Shown: positions 31,655 through 43,535, counted from the stretch's first letter. The stretch is 64,000 bases of DNA from Hermatobates lingyangjiaoensis (GCA_026182355.1 JAPFBL010000243.1:310001-374000), one strand, 5' to 3'. The notes: generated by a model from the letters alone, not told the origin. A program made the numbers and translations.

Positions 31655-34170
31655 CACAAGCGGGTGGCAGTATTGAACATCTGTTGGTACATTATCCACT
31701 TTTCCGTTATCCTCGCACTTTCACCAGCGAAATATCTCTGTCAAAAAGTTGATACTTTTAATAAACATTTTTACAATTGACTTATTTTTCCATGCACTAA
31801 TTATTAGTATTAGCGACCAATACAAAGAAAAAGGTAGACTTATTGTCAGTTCTACGTCATTTTGCAACGAGATTACTGGTCCGGCTAGCTTGTGACCAAA
31901 CTAAACCGTATTCGGTCTCCAGACCAAAATGTGTTTGCACCGTCTTAGAGAGTTATTTTCTAATAACTACATAAAAATAACCTGTCCATCAATGAGAATG
32001 GTACACAAATAGATTTATTCAAGATGCAATTGATTTTTCCAATCAATTTGCCTTTATGTTGATATTACACTTTGGAAGTAAAATACTATTACAACCTATC
32101 CATGTTTGATATTGAAAAGGAAAGATTAACTACGAGTATTATGACAGTCCAGTGTTGATTTCTAACTTGTTCGCATACACATTAAATGAGATAGTAGAAC
32201 CATTAAGCATAATTAATATACTGCATATATAAAACACAGTAAATTAAAAATAAATAATAAAATTGCACTATTTAAGAGAAATACCAAGAGTCAAATGTTC
32301 AGTTTTGATTTTATAAAAGAACATTTGAAAAAACTCATTGTTATAGTAAAAGGTAGTGGTAGAAGTAGTTCTTTTTGTCGGACAAAGAACGAAAACAAAG
32401 TACAATCAATGCTTTCAACTAACCTTGTTTGTTAATAGCTACTCGAGACAATTATTGGCCTAATTAATAACTTTAACGCTAAAACTGAGAATTATCAATA
32501 TTCACTATCTGAATTTGGATTAAATATCATTTTAAATGCCTAGTTGCGTCTATAATGTGACAGAAAATTTCATTCATTCTATAACTAAACATGTACTTGT
32601 GCATGTCCCAGTTACTCCGTAGCTTAAAAAAATACTCAAAACGACCTTAAATCTGATGAACTTTTTAGATGTGCACTACAAAAACCGGTAATTTTTATCA
32701 ACATAGATCTTTCAACCGTAACAGCGATCCTCATTACTCTAACATAGACTACATAGTTCTATAAACATAGACGCTTGTCATGCTTGAAAGATGTGTTTAT
32801 CATGAAATCTTGTTATATTACTATATGTTAGATGCATTGTAAATTTTGATGGGCATTATATAAAATCTTTTTAAACTTATAATAAAATTTAAAATCAGTT
32901 AAAGTTCAAGTTTAATTTGAAAATTTTACAGAAGCTATATTCCAGCCAAATCTTAACTCAATTTAAAATGGAATTAATGCAATTATTATATACAATTAGA
33001 AATAAATTTAAAATATCATGTTTTTAATAGACGGCTATTAGAGTGATACAAATCATTTTCAGATGAACTTGTAATATTGATTTAGAAATTTCAATATGTT
33101 ATCCTTATTTTTTTTTACCATCAATCTATTGGAGCCGAATTAAGGAAAATACGACTCTGAAGATTTGAGTGAGTCAGTTGACAGAATTCCAATAATATTC
33201 ATTCAAAGCTTCTCAATTTCTTTTTTTTTTTATATATATATAAATTGAAATACTTCCACTTTGGCACTTTTGATTTAAATGCAAATTCTATTTGTTATTC
33301 CAAGACACTCCATACAAAGTGTTCAACGCATATAAGTAATGACGTAACATTTTCTGATGTAAGTACACGTTTTAAAACATTTACACATCAATGTTTCTTA
33401 CTAGAATATGTTTAAATTCGATTTGGTTAACATCATATAGTAAATAAAAAATCATTTTAGTTAATTGTTCAGATTTAATTTGACCAAATAATGACATTAT
33501 ATAATCGCCATATCAAATAGTGTTTACGTTATGTCTAATTATATAAAACCAAGGGAATTATTGACCCTTGATATTTAAATATGAACAGAATAGAGTTTTG
33601 GAATGCGGTCTAATTCTTATTTCCGACGATTCTATTTAATTTGAAATCGTTTTTATAAGCTTACAAAACAGTGAAAAAGAAGAAATTATTAAAATATCAA
33701 CCAAGAATCATATAGCAAGTATACAGGTAATTATATTATTTTAGAGATATAACCTTAAGAAAATCTTAAAAAATTACCTGAACTCACAGAAGGAAAAATA
33801 TTTGGAAATACTTAGTAACTCATTGTATATTACAATAGCGCAAACATGAATAAGGCGTAAGTGTTCACACAGCAGAACTTGTCAAACACATTAAAATTTA
33901 TATTGTTTCCATTTTGATCAAATTGTACCACAGTTATTCCTAATTTTATAAGAATGTTCCAAATATTTCAAAGTTCTTGGAAATTTTTAAGATCTATTAA
34001 ATTTTTGCTAAAAAATGTTTCAAGAGTTAAACTATTCATCAAATATTCTTCACAATTTGAAAAAATATTGCTAGCCATATTAAAAAAAAATGCAATTAAT
34101 TGATGTTATAATAGACATATAATAGAACTCTAAATTGTATGTTAATGGGGTTGTATCAAACTATAAGGTT
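31655..34170. other. No supported gene; AT-rich
   Basis: 32700-32815 contains a badly decayed AGATCT-family relic (AGATCTTTCAACCGTAACAG, GACGCTTGTCATGCTTGAAAG). A possible minus-strand splice pair around 33120-33170 encloses only 38 bp with stops in all frames. Nothing else. Confidence 0.35.
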
Positions 34171-34179
34171 GTTACATAC

Positions 34180-34279
34180 CTTGTGGAAACACTTCATCAT
34201 CACGGCTCTGATACCCCATCTCAACAGTTTTCTCGAGATCTCCATTGACCAATATTTTGCACAGATCTGCTGATAAGGT
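34180..34279 (-). CDS. Candidate internal exon, unidentified protein
   Basis: On the minus strand TATTTCTATTAG precedes a 100-bp open segment, and GTATGT follows CCACAAG, a good donor. The translation is TLSADLCKILVNGDLEKTVE then MGYQSRDDEVFPQ. Codons with G or C in third position are more frequent than in the surroundings. A second acceptor (TTTTGTTTACAG at 34302-34291) would give a longer exon open in another frame (ending KLLRWGIRAVMMKCFHK). I do not recognise either product. A host gene read right to left is possible, but flanking exons were not found with certainty. Confidence 0.35.
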
Positions 34280-34833
34280 CTAATAGAAATAGACCTTTCC
34301 CCTGTAAACAAAACATCTAATAATCAACTAATTATATCTATCTTTTAAATCAAACAGTTAGCTCTTGATAATGGATGTGTTCTAAAACTGGCCAAGTGAG
34401 GAGAAAAAGCACAGGATACAATGGTTAGTTATTTTAAAATTTATCACTTTAAGTATTGTGAAACATGATACTTTTTTAAATATAAAAAGTCAATCCTAAT
34501 TATTTGCCTTGTTTCAAACCCGGAAAAGTTTAACTAAATGATATTTAGTTAACACAGTTCTACTTTGTTTTCAAAGTAATGTTTCAAGATTAAATTCAAC
34601 CATTCGTTTTTATTGCATTTATACGTAACCTTTTTAAAGCAAAACCCTTTGAAAAATATTGCAGTTCTATGTAAAATAAAAAAAAAATCAACTAATTTAT
34701 ATTGCGTGCAGAGACAATGCATTATATTTGAATAATTCTTATTTGAGTTCATTTAAGGCACTATAAAAGTTGGTTTGTTTTAGCTTTAGAAAGACAAAGT
34801 AGGCTTAACTCGCAGAAAATGTTTTTGACAAAC

Positions 34834-34917
34834 ATTCCTTGCAGGAATTCCATTTGAAAGGATTCCCGCGCCGCTTTAAGCTGCCTGTAATAATCATCAA
34901 AGAGGGGATCTGCATCT
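34834..34917 (-). CDS. Candidate internal exon, unidentified protein
   Basis: The minus strand has a textbook acceptor (GACTGTTTCCAACAG) followed by an open segment reading DADPLFDDYYRQLKAARE then SFQMEFLQG. The segment is distinctly GC-richer (AAAGCGGCGCGGGAATCC) and coiled-coil-like. The donor is weak (AAT followed by GTTTGT). Its phase does not join cleanly to the TLSADLC frame at 34279 but would fit the alternative frame there. It could belong to the same minus-strand gene. The family is not recognised. Confidence 0.35.
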
Positions 34918-35186
34918 CTGTTGGAAACAGTCACCAACAAACTAAATGTTTAAAAAAAATATTTGCTATACATCCGATAAATTGCTATATGGATTTCTTT
35001 TGAAAGAATAAAATTGAAATGTAATATCAGTGTAATCAAATGAAACGATTGAGTAGAGTATTATTAAAAATTATAAAATTATTTTTATCTTACTAGTTAA
35101 AGGTAATTCATTGCATTTTCCCTTTGATTTTCCTATATTAGCTCTGACTTAGTTGAAGGTTTTATTTTGTAGCTTAACGTCCTCTG

Positions 35187-35495
35187 AAGGAACCAGGTTA
35201 GCTTAGTGGTTAACGTGCTCACCTCTGAACTGGTAGGTTCGGGATTCGATACCCACCTGGCCCTCGATTTATTTCCGTGGGAGGTGAATAAATCTGAATG
35301 CATAGTCCCTTGGAGAGGACTTAAACCTGTTTTGATTTGTAGTCGTGTCTCTAAACCTTTCGAATTTTCCATGAGCAAAGCATAAAACCCTTTAGCCACA
35401 TCGAAAGGCCCTCTGCAACCCTCAATGAGGAAGGATGCGAGAGGATGTTAAACCGTCGGTCCCGAGCCTGTACAATGTCAGGTACTCGTGTTTTC
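35187..35495 (+). mobile_element. SINE with 110-120 bp of foreign sequence inside
   Basis: Head and body start normally (CCAGGTTAGCTTAGTGGTTA, GGAGGTGAATAAATCTGAAT). At about 35327 the SINE gives way to unrelated sequence (TTTTGATTTGTAGTCGTGTC). It resumes near 35440 with GAGAGGATGTTAAACCGTCG and CTGTACAATGTCAGGTACTC, then stops at 35490 without a 3' tail. GAGAGGA occurs at both edges, which could be a small target duplication. Confidence 0.75.
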
Positions 35496-35499
35496 AAAT

Positions 35500-36135
35500 C
35501 AATGGGAAAACAATATTCTCTCGAGGACTCAGCATTGGAGGGGCTAACTTGGTCAATCTCTCAACCCTCTATAAAAAAAAAGTCATCTTTAAAACTCAAT
35601 GAGAAATTAGTTTCAAATGATTTGAAATGAAATTCAGTTTTTTATTATTATTTAAAAAAATGTTTGATGATTTTGTTTATAAATTATATAGCCATGAAAA
35701 AGGTATTAATATATCAAGAATATTAAGAAAAAAAAAAGAGTATAAAATAACAAGTAACCCGTCCTTGTGAATCCTCACAAGATTTCTCATGAGTGAACAA
35801 AAAATAATAATATTCACTTTGTCAGGCTTTGCTTACATTTATTTAACCGAAATAACATATTTTGCAGTAAACATGTAAATACAAACGATAATAAGGAATT
35901 CAGAAATAACACTGAGATGTTTCAACCAAAACAGCTGGCCTTTGACTGATTCACACTCAGAATGAAAAAGTGAAACATTTGGTGTGGTATTGAAAAGGGA
36001 AGTATTTCAAAGGGCTTAATGCTTGGAAAAGGTTATAAAATTGATTTGTTAGATGTAATTAATGAAGACATGATAATATCCTTAACAACATCAATCTTTC
36101 ATAAGTAATCATTCTAATTTCTCATGTTAGGAAAA
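35500..36135. other. No feature recognised
   Basis: AT-rich sequence without exons or repeat boundaries that I can support. Confidence 0.45.
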
Positions 36136-36139
36136 GTAT

Positions 36140-36440
36140 CAAGTCTCCATACAAAAAAGTTTATTACAACAAACTAAACAACGCGTTTCGAACATTTGAT
36201 GTTCTTCTTCAGGTTACATCTGCTCTGCTTGGGTGGTTGTTCGGGAGGTGAGACCAAGCAAGGAGTCCTAAACAACGCGTTTCGAACACTTGATGTTCTT
36301 GTTCAGGTTACATCTGCTCTGCTGGGGTGGTTGTTCGGGAGGTGAGACCAAGCAAGGACTCCTAAACTACGCGTTGTTTAGTTTTTTATAATAAACTTTT
36401 TTATGTGGAGACTTAATACTTACCCCAATGTGAGTAAATA
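36140..36440. mobile_element. ACGCGT-family unit with tandem duplication
   Basis: Two minus-strand hammerhead motifs (36176-36220 and 36272-36312) lie in direct 96-97 bp repeats containing CATCTGCTCTGC and TTGTTCGGGAGGTGAGACC. The first has CTGAAGA, A, GAACAT/ATGTTC, GAAACGCGTT. The second has CTGAACA. A plus-strand half (ACGCGTTGTTTAGTTTTTTA, TATGTGGAGACTTAATAC, GTGAGTAAATACCAC) closes the right side as an inverted arm without its own core. Confidence 0.65.
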
Positions 36441-36449
36441 CCACATTAT

Positions 36450-37950
36450 AACAGATTGCACAGTTAATGAATTCTAATTACTGCCTCAATATGCAAAAAT
36501 GAGGTACAATTTTGTTCACCTGTAATTACGGAGTATTCATGTTGTTTGTAATTACAGGAGTATTCTTGTTGTTTGACGCATAGTTTTATTCATTTACTAG
36601 TCAACTTATGTATGCCTTATGACAAATATACTCAGAATTCTGTAACTATCGTATATACCAGTTTTCTAGGATAATTTTTAATAAACTCATTACCTAAGTA
36701 ATTACCATTAGAAAAAACTATATTAAAATATAGTTGGAAACTTTTATTTAATTACTATTTAGATTAAATAAACGTTTCCAACTATAGACGTAAAAAACAG
36801 AATAATAATTTTACAATTTTTTATATTTCGAAGGCTTTTTATATTTTATAGCATCACATAAAAAGAAATTTGGAATAAAAGTTTTAGAGTATAACATTTT
36901 GAATCGATTATATATTTATAGACTTTCTCTAAAGTAATTTGTTTTTTTTTTTTTAAATATTTTAATGAGAATGTTTAACTATTTTTTGTTTCATCAAGGT
37001 ATTACTGAAAAACCGAATTAATTATACTTCTTCAATATATCTTCTTTATTGTAAATAATTCAATTTTTCTAGAAAACAAATTAAAATGAAAGTGTACTGG
37101 CAGTAATAGGTGTTTTAGCGGCTACTCCTAGTAAGAAAGTTGTCTACCTGCTTAGTATCGGGAGTTTGAAGCTTTAAAACAATCTGCTTTGAGAAGAAGA
37201 GATTCAAGGAGATGAAGAAGAGATATCTCGCTTAGTACAGAAACTTTCACAAACACTTAATCAATCTTCACAAACTATTTGCTAATAGAGAATCTATTTT
37301 GATCGTCTACCATGATATAAATATGAAGGTTAGAATTGTTTGCTAACTTGTCGATACTTTGTAATATTGTATCATCCCTTTTATTGTACAGTATTCTTAA
37401 AGCTGATATTTCTTCATATTGGCTAGAGTTCTGTTTAATATAGTTTTCCTATGATAAAGGAAAGGAAGTCAAATGAATTGTGATATTTAACATTAAGTAC
37501 TGCGTTTGAGACAAAGTTCTTCTATCAAGTTTGAAGGTTCCCCTAAGTCGAGAGAATTAGGTTTCACGGCAGTATGTGTGTATGCTATGATCACTAAATG
37601 TCGTTGTTAAGTAAATCATAGCACTGAAATGGAACAGAAAGATCCGTAACAATTGTGCACTTTCTTTAAGAGTACATAAATAAAAAAAAAATCAAATTTT
37701 TCCAATTTTCTAGAAATTTAAAAATACAACTTTTATAAAACTGATATAGATCTAACTGCTTAGATGAAGTCAATATGTATAGTGTAAATTAAATGTTAAA
37801 TTTAAAGGGATTCATAATTTGTTTGAATTAAACCGTCAAATAAAGATTAATATAATTAGATAAAATGATATAATCATAACATTATACTCCTTATAATCAT
37901 AATTATGCAATCAAAAATTATAATTTGTGGCAATTACTATAAATTAACAT
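36450..37950. other. No supported gene
   Basis: AT-rich sequence. 36530-36570 has a short direct repeat (GTAATTACGGAGTATTC / GTAATTACAGGAGTATTC). 37080-37260 gives two short plus-strand frames (IGVLAATPSKKVVYLLSIG; EEEIQGDEEEISRLVQKLSQ) in different phases. They are mildly protein-like, with no splice support and no family recognised. Confidence 0.3.
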
Positions 37951-37956
37951 GAACTT

Positions 37957-38215
37957 AGGTTAGGTTAGGTTGATGTCCCACAAGGGAACACACGTAGGCA
38001 GTGCATTGTGGCACTTTGTGATACCACACAATGATTGTACAGTGGGAATCTTAAATTTTGCCTAATTCAAGTGCATTTAGAGTAGGGATCTCTACGTACA
38101 TCGTACAGGCCAGGGACCGATGGTTTAACGTCTTTCTCCGAGGGACGACGTGCTCAGATTTATTCACCACCCACGTGAATAAATCTAGAGCCAGGTGGGA
38201 ATAGAACTCCGATTT
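37957..38215 (-). mobile_element. SINE, tail type 1, reverse, (TTAGG)n edge
   Basis: Begins on the plus strand with TTAGGTTAGGTTAGG, then CCCACAAGGGAACACACGTA and CTTTGTGATACCACACAATG (type 1 tail reversed), body, and part of the tRNA head (GAGCCAGGTGGGAATAGAAC). The head is truncated at 38215. It is the second copy with a clean pentamer tail. Confidence 0.88.
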
Positions 38216-38219
38216 AACA

Positions 38220-39235
38220 TATAGATTTAATTTCACCAATCAAAATATGTCCTAACTAATGAAACATTCCACCTGATCAGTTGAATGATAAATGTATGCA
38301 AACAGCAAACACCAATTTTACAATTTACATTTTTTTATACTCCGAAGTTTTTGATGGTATCACATAAAAAATATTTCGACTAAAAGTTTTATATTTCGAC
38401 TATAAAACTTTTAATTGACTACATATTTATAGATTCCTGCATATTTTTAGTACCACAAAGGTTAGTATGATTAATATTAGAAATTTAATATTAGTAACAG
38501 GTTATATAAACCCATAACAAGGACTCCGTAGATCAGTTTCTTTCGAAGATGGGTAATGCCCGAAATCGGTCCGACAACTCCAACAGCACAAATAGACGCT
38601 TTGTTCTATTTTTATATTAATATTTTTATAGATTTTCTCTAAAGTAATTTTTTTTTAAATATTTTAATCAGAATATTTATTTATCTTTTGTTCCATTTGT
38701 AACATAAAATTTACAGATTTCACATGTAGAAATGATTAAAGCTACTTATAGTCTAGAATCTAGAACTCTCAATACGTACACCTATAGTTAATGAGTAGCT
38801 TTTACATAAAAAGAATATGACTCATTAAAGTAATTAAAAATAGACCCAATGAGAATGAGAATTGTGGCAATTTTTTTATTTGACGAAGTATTGTCTATAC
38901 AACGTCTATATGGAAGGCACAAGTCCCTTAATCACACACACTTAATGTATAAATAAAACAAACATTTTTACGCAGCCTCCTTTACGTAATTTCAGAATAT
39001 AAATAGTTATGGGAACTAATCTATTAATCTCTTTAACCCTAGGAGTTTTATAAAAAAAAAACAAGCTAACAGACAATGCTGTTTAAAATATTTTTTTAAA
39101 TAGAAAATTAGGATTTTCACAAATAGAATAATGTAGATAGATATACATTGACTGGTGATCGACGTCCATTTACAATATTCTGTTTGTAAAAATTCTATTT
39201 AAAATATTATTTTTATTAAGTTTATGTATCTTGAT
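38220..39235. other. No supported gene
   Basis: 38320-38420 and 38620-38670 echo 36820-36970 (TTTTTTATAYTYCGAAG.. GCATCACATAAAAA.. GATTTTCTCTAAAGTAATTT), so an old segmental repeat is shared between them. No exon. Confidence 0.4.
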
Positions 39236-39239
39236 ATAG

Positions 39240-39795
39240 TTTTACCTTTAGGTTATTGACACTGTTATTTAGGCCGCTAATTTCATTTTATCTGTACATC
39301 AGCAACTTTCAACCAAATAGAATAACGAGAAAGATTAATCTTCAGAAAGATAAGGCAGTTTATATTATTGATCTTTTTCCTGTACTTGCAAACAATGAGT
39401 AAAGAGTGATTTTAGAGTCTATAGTAGCTAACACTGTTTGTAAAAATAGTTTATTGTATTTTTCTTGTAAGATAAAATTATTTATTCAAGTTAGCGTATT
39501 CTTTTCTCTCCAAGTTGGCAACACTCTGTTCTAGTAGAAAGTTTTTTTGTTGTCAGCTAATATTACTGCGTAATATTAAACTTCTTCTAGGAAAGAAGAA
39601 GACTCTCTTAATATTTAAGTTGTATCTTTATGTTTATATCTAAGTTGAAAACACTATTCATTTTCATTCAATATGTATATTGGCAACACTGTATCTCTAA
39701 AAGAGTAACTATAAAGTTAAGGCTCTCAGAAAGAGAGCACCCGGTTTATTTTAATGTATTCTTTCTCTAACTTGGTGACACTGAAATAAAACGAA
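39240..39795. repeat. Decayed repeats around TTGGCAACACTGT
   Basis: Variants of TTGGCAACACTGT occur at about 39252, 39430, 39511, 39640, 39683 and 39773, at irregular spacing of roughly 45-180 bp. They are separated by AAAGAAG..CTCTC-type sequence. This may be an old tandem array blurred by mutation. No open frame covers it. Confidence 0.45.
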
Positions 39796-39799
39796 TTCG

Positions 39800-40390
39800 C
39801 ATTCTCAGTAACCAATTCTGTACAAATAAACTATGGTAATTTTTCTTGGATATATTTTCGAATTGTAAAATCGTTTATTTATTACTATGTTAATTTATTT
39901 TAAGTATGTTTAGATATTACCAAACTGAGTGAATTTGGACTGATTCTGTTTAGCTAAATGCTTGTCAAGTATTTGTCTCGTTATGCTTGCATTACGTTTA
40001 CCGAATACAAAATAAACAGACAGCTCGTTTTAAGGGTAGTTTACATGTTTCAAGAACTTGTTGTATTTGCTGTATGTATACAAAACATTCCCAATGTGTA
40101 CATAACTCAATAGACATTATAAGGTTGTAATTAGAAGTAAGTGCAATCAGTTATTATGTTGTATTTACTCATTGTAGGGTAAAAAACTTAATGAAATAGT
40201 TTCCACATATACAAGTTTAATAATCTAAAAACACGTTTCCAACAATAATTAGCATAATAAATCTTCCGTTTGCCTCAATGATCAAATCCTGAAGTACACA
40301 ACTTTTCTTAAATTATTCATGCAACAAAAAAAAAGTTATATTTCCTCTTTATTTTTATACTTCGTTCATATTTCTTTATAGTTCTCTGCT
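39800..40390. other. No feature recognised
   Basis: AT-rich sequence with no supported feature. Confidence 0.45.
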
Positions 40391-40394
40391 ATAT

Positions 40395-40498
40395 TTTCGA
40401 TATAGTCTTAGCTATAATATGTCTTAGCTATATATTCTTAGCTATAATATATCTTAGCTATATATTCTTAGCTATAATATTTCTTTGCTATATAATTC
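40395..40498. repeat. About 30-bp tandem repeat
   Basis: Alternating CTTAGCTATAATAT and CTTAGCTATATATT half-units of about 14-15 bp, roughly six halves. Confidence 0.85.
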
Positions 40499-40734
40499 AT
40501 TGCTTAGTCTTAGAGCGAATGTAAAGGTCTTTGCCTAAGAATTAAGAAAAAATTAACAAACAAATGTACCTGTCTCCTAACATGAAACAGATGTACACTC
40601 CATACCTCACCCACTTCCATCCTATTCCCAGTCAGTTGTACCACAGACACTCATTATAGGGTGTGTACGCCTCTGTATCTCTATTTTATTTTATACTATT
40701 TATTTCGTACTGGTGTCATTGTATTTTTTAATGT

Positions 40735-40870
40735 TATGCCAGAAGAAGAACACTAAGTGTCGAAAAGCGTTGCGTAGATCATTAAACTTCCATAAGTGGA
40801 ACACTATTACATATACTTTTTTTACCATAAAATGAGTAAATATCACATAATAACTGATTGCACTACCTTA
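40735..40870 (+). mobile_element. ACGCGT-family unit, decayed
   Basis: AGAAGAAGAACACTAAGTG followed by TCGAAAAGCGTTGCG is a hammerhead relic lacking the CTG of the core. Downstream comes ATGAGTAAATATCACATAAT, the usual outer end of the family. Confidence 0.5.
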
Positions 40871-40879
40871 CAATCTGTA

Positions 40880-42270
40880 TAGCTAATGATTACGAAACAC
40901 AACAGTTTTGTAACTGATATATTGGGCATTATTAGGAAATGCATGGCTGAAATGAATCTTGACTTATCTGAACTTTCCGGTGGAATCACATGTGGAATGC
41001 GAATGACTTTGAATCCGACCAACCAGTGGGTTAAATAGAAAACGTGGCTTTGGTACATTCATTTAAAAATATATCAATCAAAAACTGATCAAACTTTCTT
41101 GAATTATTCACCAGGAAACATTTGAGATATTCGATTACAATACTACTTTTGAAAGAAAAACTTTTCACTGTAAAGAATCACCACTATTTTTGGTTTTCCA
41201 AGCTTCCAAAAGTACAAGAAAGATATAACATCAGATATTTTAAAAACCATGAGTCCTTCAAGTTCCCTATAATAATATATCCTATTTTCTTGGTCTTCTT
41301 ATGAAACACAATTATAGAGCGAATGATGCAAGATCTGTTAAAGTTAATTGAATTACAATGCAATTATATTTTAATATCAATATTTGAATTCATTAATTAA
41401 TAATTTATACAGAAATATGTATTGCTAAGCGAAAAATATAGAAAATACAGAATAATTCAATAGTTTGATGATGTCATTGTTAAAAGTACACTCGAACTTC
41501 GAATTTCTGTTCTAATAGAGACCAAGACAGGTCAGGAAACAGAAAAGTCTGGAAATTGGTAACACTGGTAAGTGGTAGCCTAACTGGTGGGAAGGGTAGG
41601 CATATGAGAAGGGAGGATAGCTAGGCTATTCTCTACCTCACCTTGCCTTAAATCACAATCACAATCACAACCATGAAATACAGATGGATACAGTTAGTCT
41701 ATGATTATTATTAAAATACGTAAGAATAATATTGTTTATGCATAATAAAGGTATAGTTTACTTCAGGTACTAATGAAATTAGAGTAGCCTAGGCTACTCG
41801 GTCTCACTCTGCCCTTATTGTCAATTACCAATATCCGAATGATACCTTTATCCTATTCGGAAGAAAAAAAAAAGGACCAAAACTTGATAATAAGGTTTGT
41901 TGAAGTACGGAAACTCGAGGGTTTAATGTAATTATGTCTTTTTAGTAGAATTTTTGAAAAACAAATAGCTAGAAGTCAATTAGGAACAAGTGTATGAAGA
42001 ATGCAAACCAACTGAATGATGCTTTGTCATCTTAATTTACAAATATTTCACCTGATTAAAGAAGTTACCGCACAACGAACAGAGACTAATTTTCCATCAA
42101 ATAAATTACCATTTATGACTCGTTTCGTTGGTAGCAAGGAATTTAAATATTTTGTTGTAACAAGGAAATTCGTGAAAATGAAACAACCAAGCTAAGGTCG
42201 ATTCAAGATCATAATAGAAAATTTGGCGTATTTTCAATTAAATATGTATCAAAGAAGAAATGTTTCCAAG
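40880..42270. other. No supported gene
   Basis: Contains a possible 49-bp plus-strand exon at about 41519-41567 (acceptor TTCTGTTCTAATAG, donor CACTG then GTAAGT). It is too short to judge. TAGCCTAGGCTAC at 41787 is a perfect palindrome-like patch. No protein recognised. Confidence 0.25.
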
Positions 42271-42274
42271 GTAT

Positions 42275-42317
42275 CTCTCTCTCCCTCTCTCTCTCACACA
42301 CACACATACACACACAC

Positions 42318-42350
<33 letters not shown>
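42275..42350. repeat. (CT)n/(CA)n microsatellite
   Basis: CT repeat followed by CA repeat. It breaks the long minus-strand frame at 42209-42517 into poly-CV and ER runs. Confidence 0.9.
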
Positions 42351-42352
<2 letters not shown>

Positions 42353-42639
42353 CCTAAGTACCCTAATCAGTGACCCAGACTTGTGCAGGAACTTCGAGTA
42401 TTTCGTTAATAATCTCGACTTTGATAAAATGTTGTAAATATGAGTAGCCAATGTATATTGTGACATTAGATGCATGTAATATTTGTATGGAGCATGCAGA
42501 ATAAACGTTGCTATCATATAATATTAATACAAATAAGTGTGATTAAAGTTTGTTTATATTCTGATATTTATGAGTGAGATTTAGTAATTGTTTAAACAAA
42601 AGGAAATACATTAATTTAAATAATGCATGTGTAGATCCA

Positions 42640-42870
42640 TGCCACGTCCTATTCCGGAAAGAACATCCAACATGGGGGGGTTGCAGAAATGTCGGAACTT
42701 TTTGCCTGATATTTTTGGTGCCATTATAACTGACCAGTTTAGACGTGTCGCGGCTGCATTCAAACAGGGTGATATCATAATCAGTGGATGTCAAAACTGA
42801 TATTCCTGATGAAGATTCGCTGGTGGAGATAGACAAGGAGCAACAATCTATCATGTGCTACGGTGCTGTT
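42640..42870. other. Unusual patch open in several frames, unidentified
   Basis: The plus strand has KCRNFLPDIFGAIITDQFRR then VAAAFKQGDIIISGCQN stop. A second plus frame follows with DVKTDIPDEDSLVEIDKEQQ. The minus strand has a 103-codon frame beginning MIDCCSLSISTSESSS. The patch is GC-richer than its surroundings. It could be a decayed transposable-element frame with a shift, or an exon. No family is recognised and splice sites are ambiguous. Confidence 0.3.
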
Positions 42871-43274
42871 TTTAAATACCATTAAAAAATAACATGGTTT
42901 AAATAATACAGTTTAAAGTTTCGAATTTAGGGGTTTTTTGAAATTGCTTAGCTGTGGCATGGGTCTACACGTTCGAAAAATTTAAAATGTAAATCAATAA
43001 TATTGTAATCAATAATTACTTTTATAACAGTATAACCATTATAACAAACTTATGGGTTTTTTGTGGGGCACCCTGTAGTTTTTTTTGAACCTTCGATGTT
43101 TGTGTTTCAGAGTCTATATCAAGTTTATATTGGAATTGGAGCTAAAGAGTATTCCAAAGTGCTTTCACTGTACACTATCACAATTAAGTCAACATCCTGA
43201 GAGAGTTGATTACGGACGGACTGACAGAGAATTGACGAAGGGAGGACAGGAAGAGAGTCAACTGAAGAACTCTT

Positions 43275-43535
43275 TGGTTCGAGGACTATGTGATAAACGA
43301 AGTGCAATCCAGAAGGACTGATAACACTGATAAACGAAATGTGATGCAGAACGACTGGTAGCACTGCGATAAACGAAGTTTGATCCAGAAGGACTGATAA
43401 CACTGATAAACGACATGTAATGCAGAACGACAGATAACACTGTGGTAAACGAAGTGCGATCCACAAGGACTGATAACACTGATAAACGACATGTGATCCA
43501 GAACGACTGATGACACTGTGAGAAACGAAATAACA
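43275..43535. repeat. About 38-bp tandem array, six copies
   Basis: Unit GATCCAGAAGGACTGATAAC plus ACTGATAAACGAAATGT, with alternating variants (AAGGACTGATAAC / ACGACTGGTAGC). Minus-strand frames here (up to 151 codons, SVLSVLLDQTSF-type repeats) come from the repeat and are not genes. Confidence 0.85.

Noticed and set aside
33120..33170. 38-bp minus-strand exon
   Set aside because: It has stops in all frames and could only be a terminal exon; nothing supports it.
41519..41567. 49-bp plus-strand exon with good splice consensus
   Set aside because: Too short to judge by eye; splice-like motifs of this quality are expected by chance in 64 kb.
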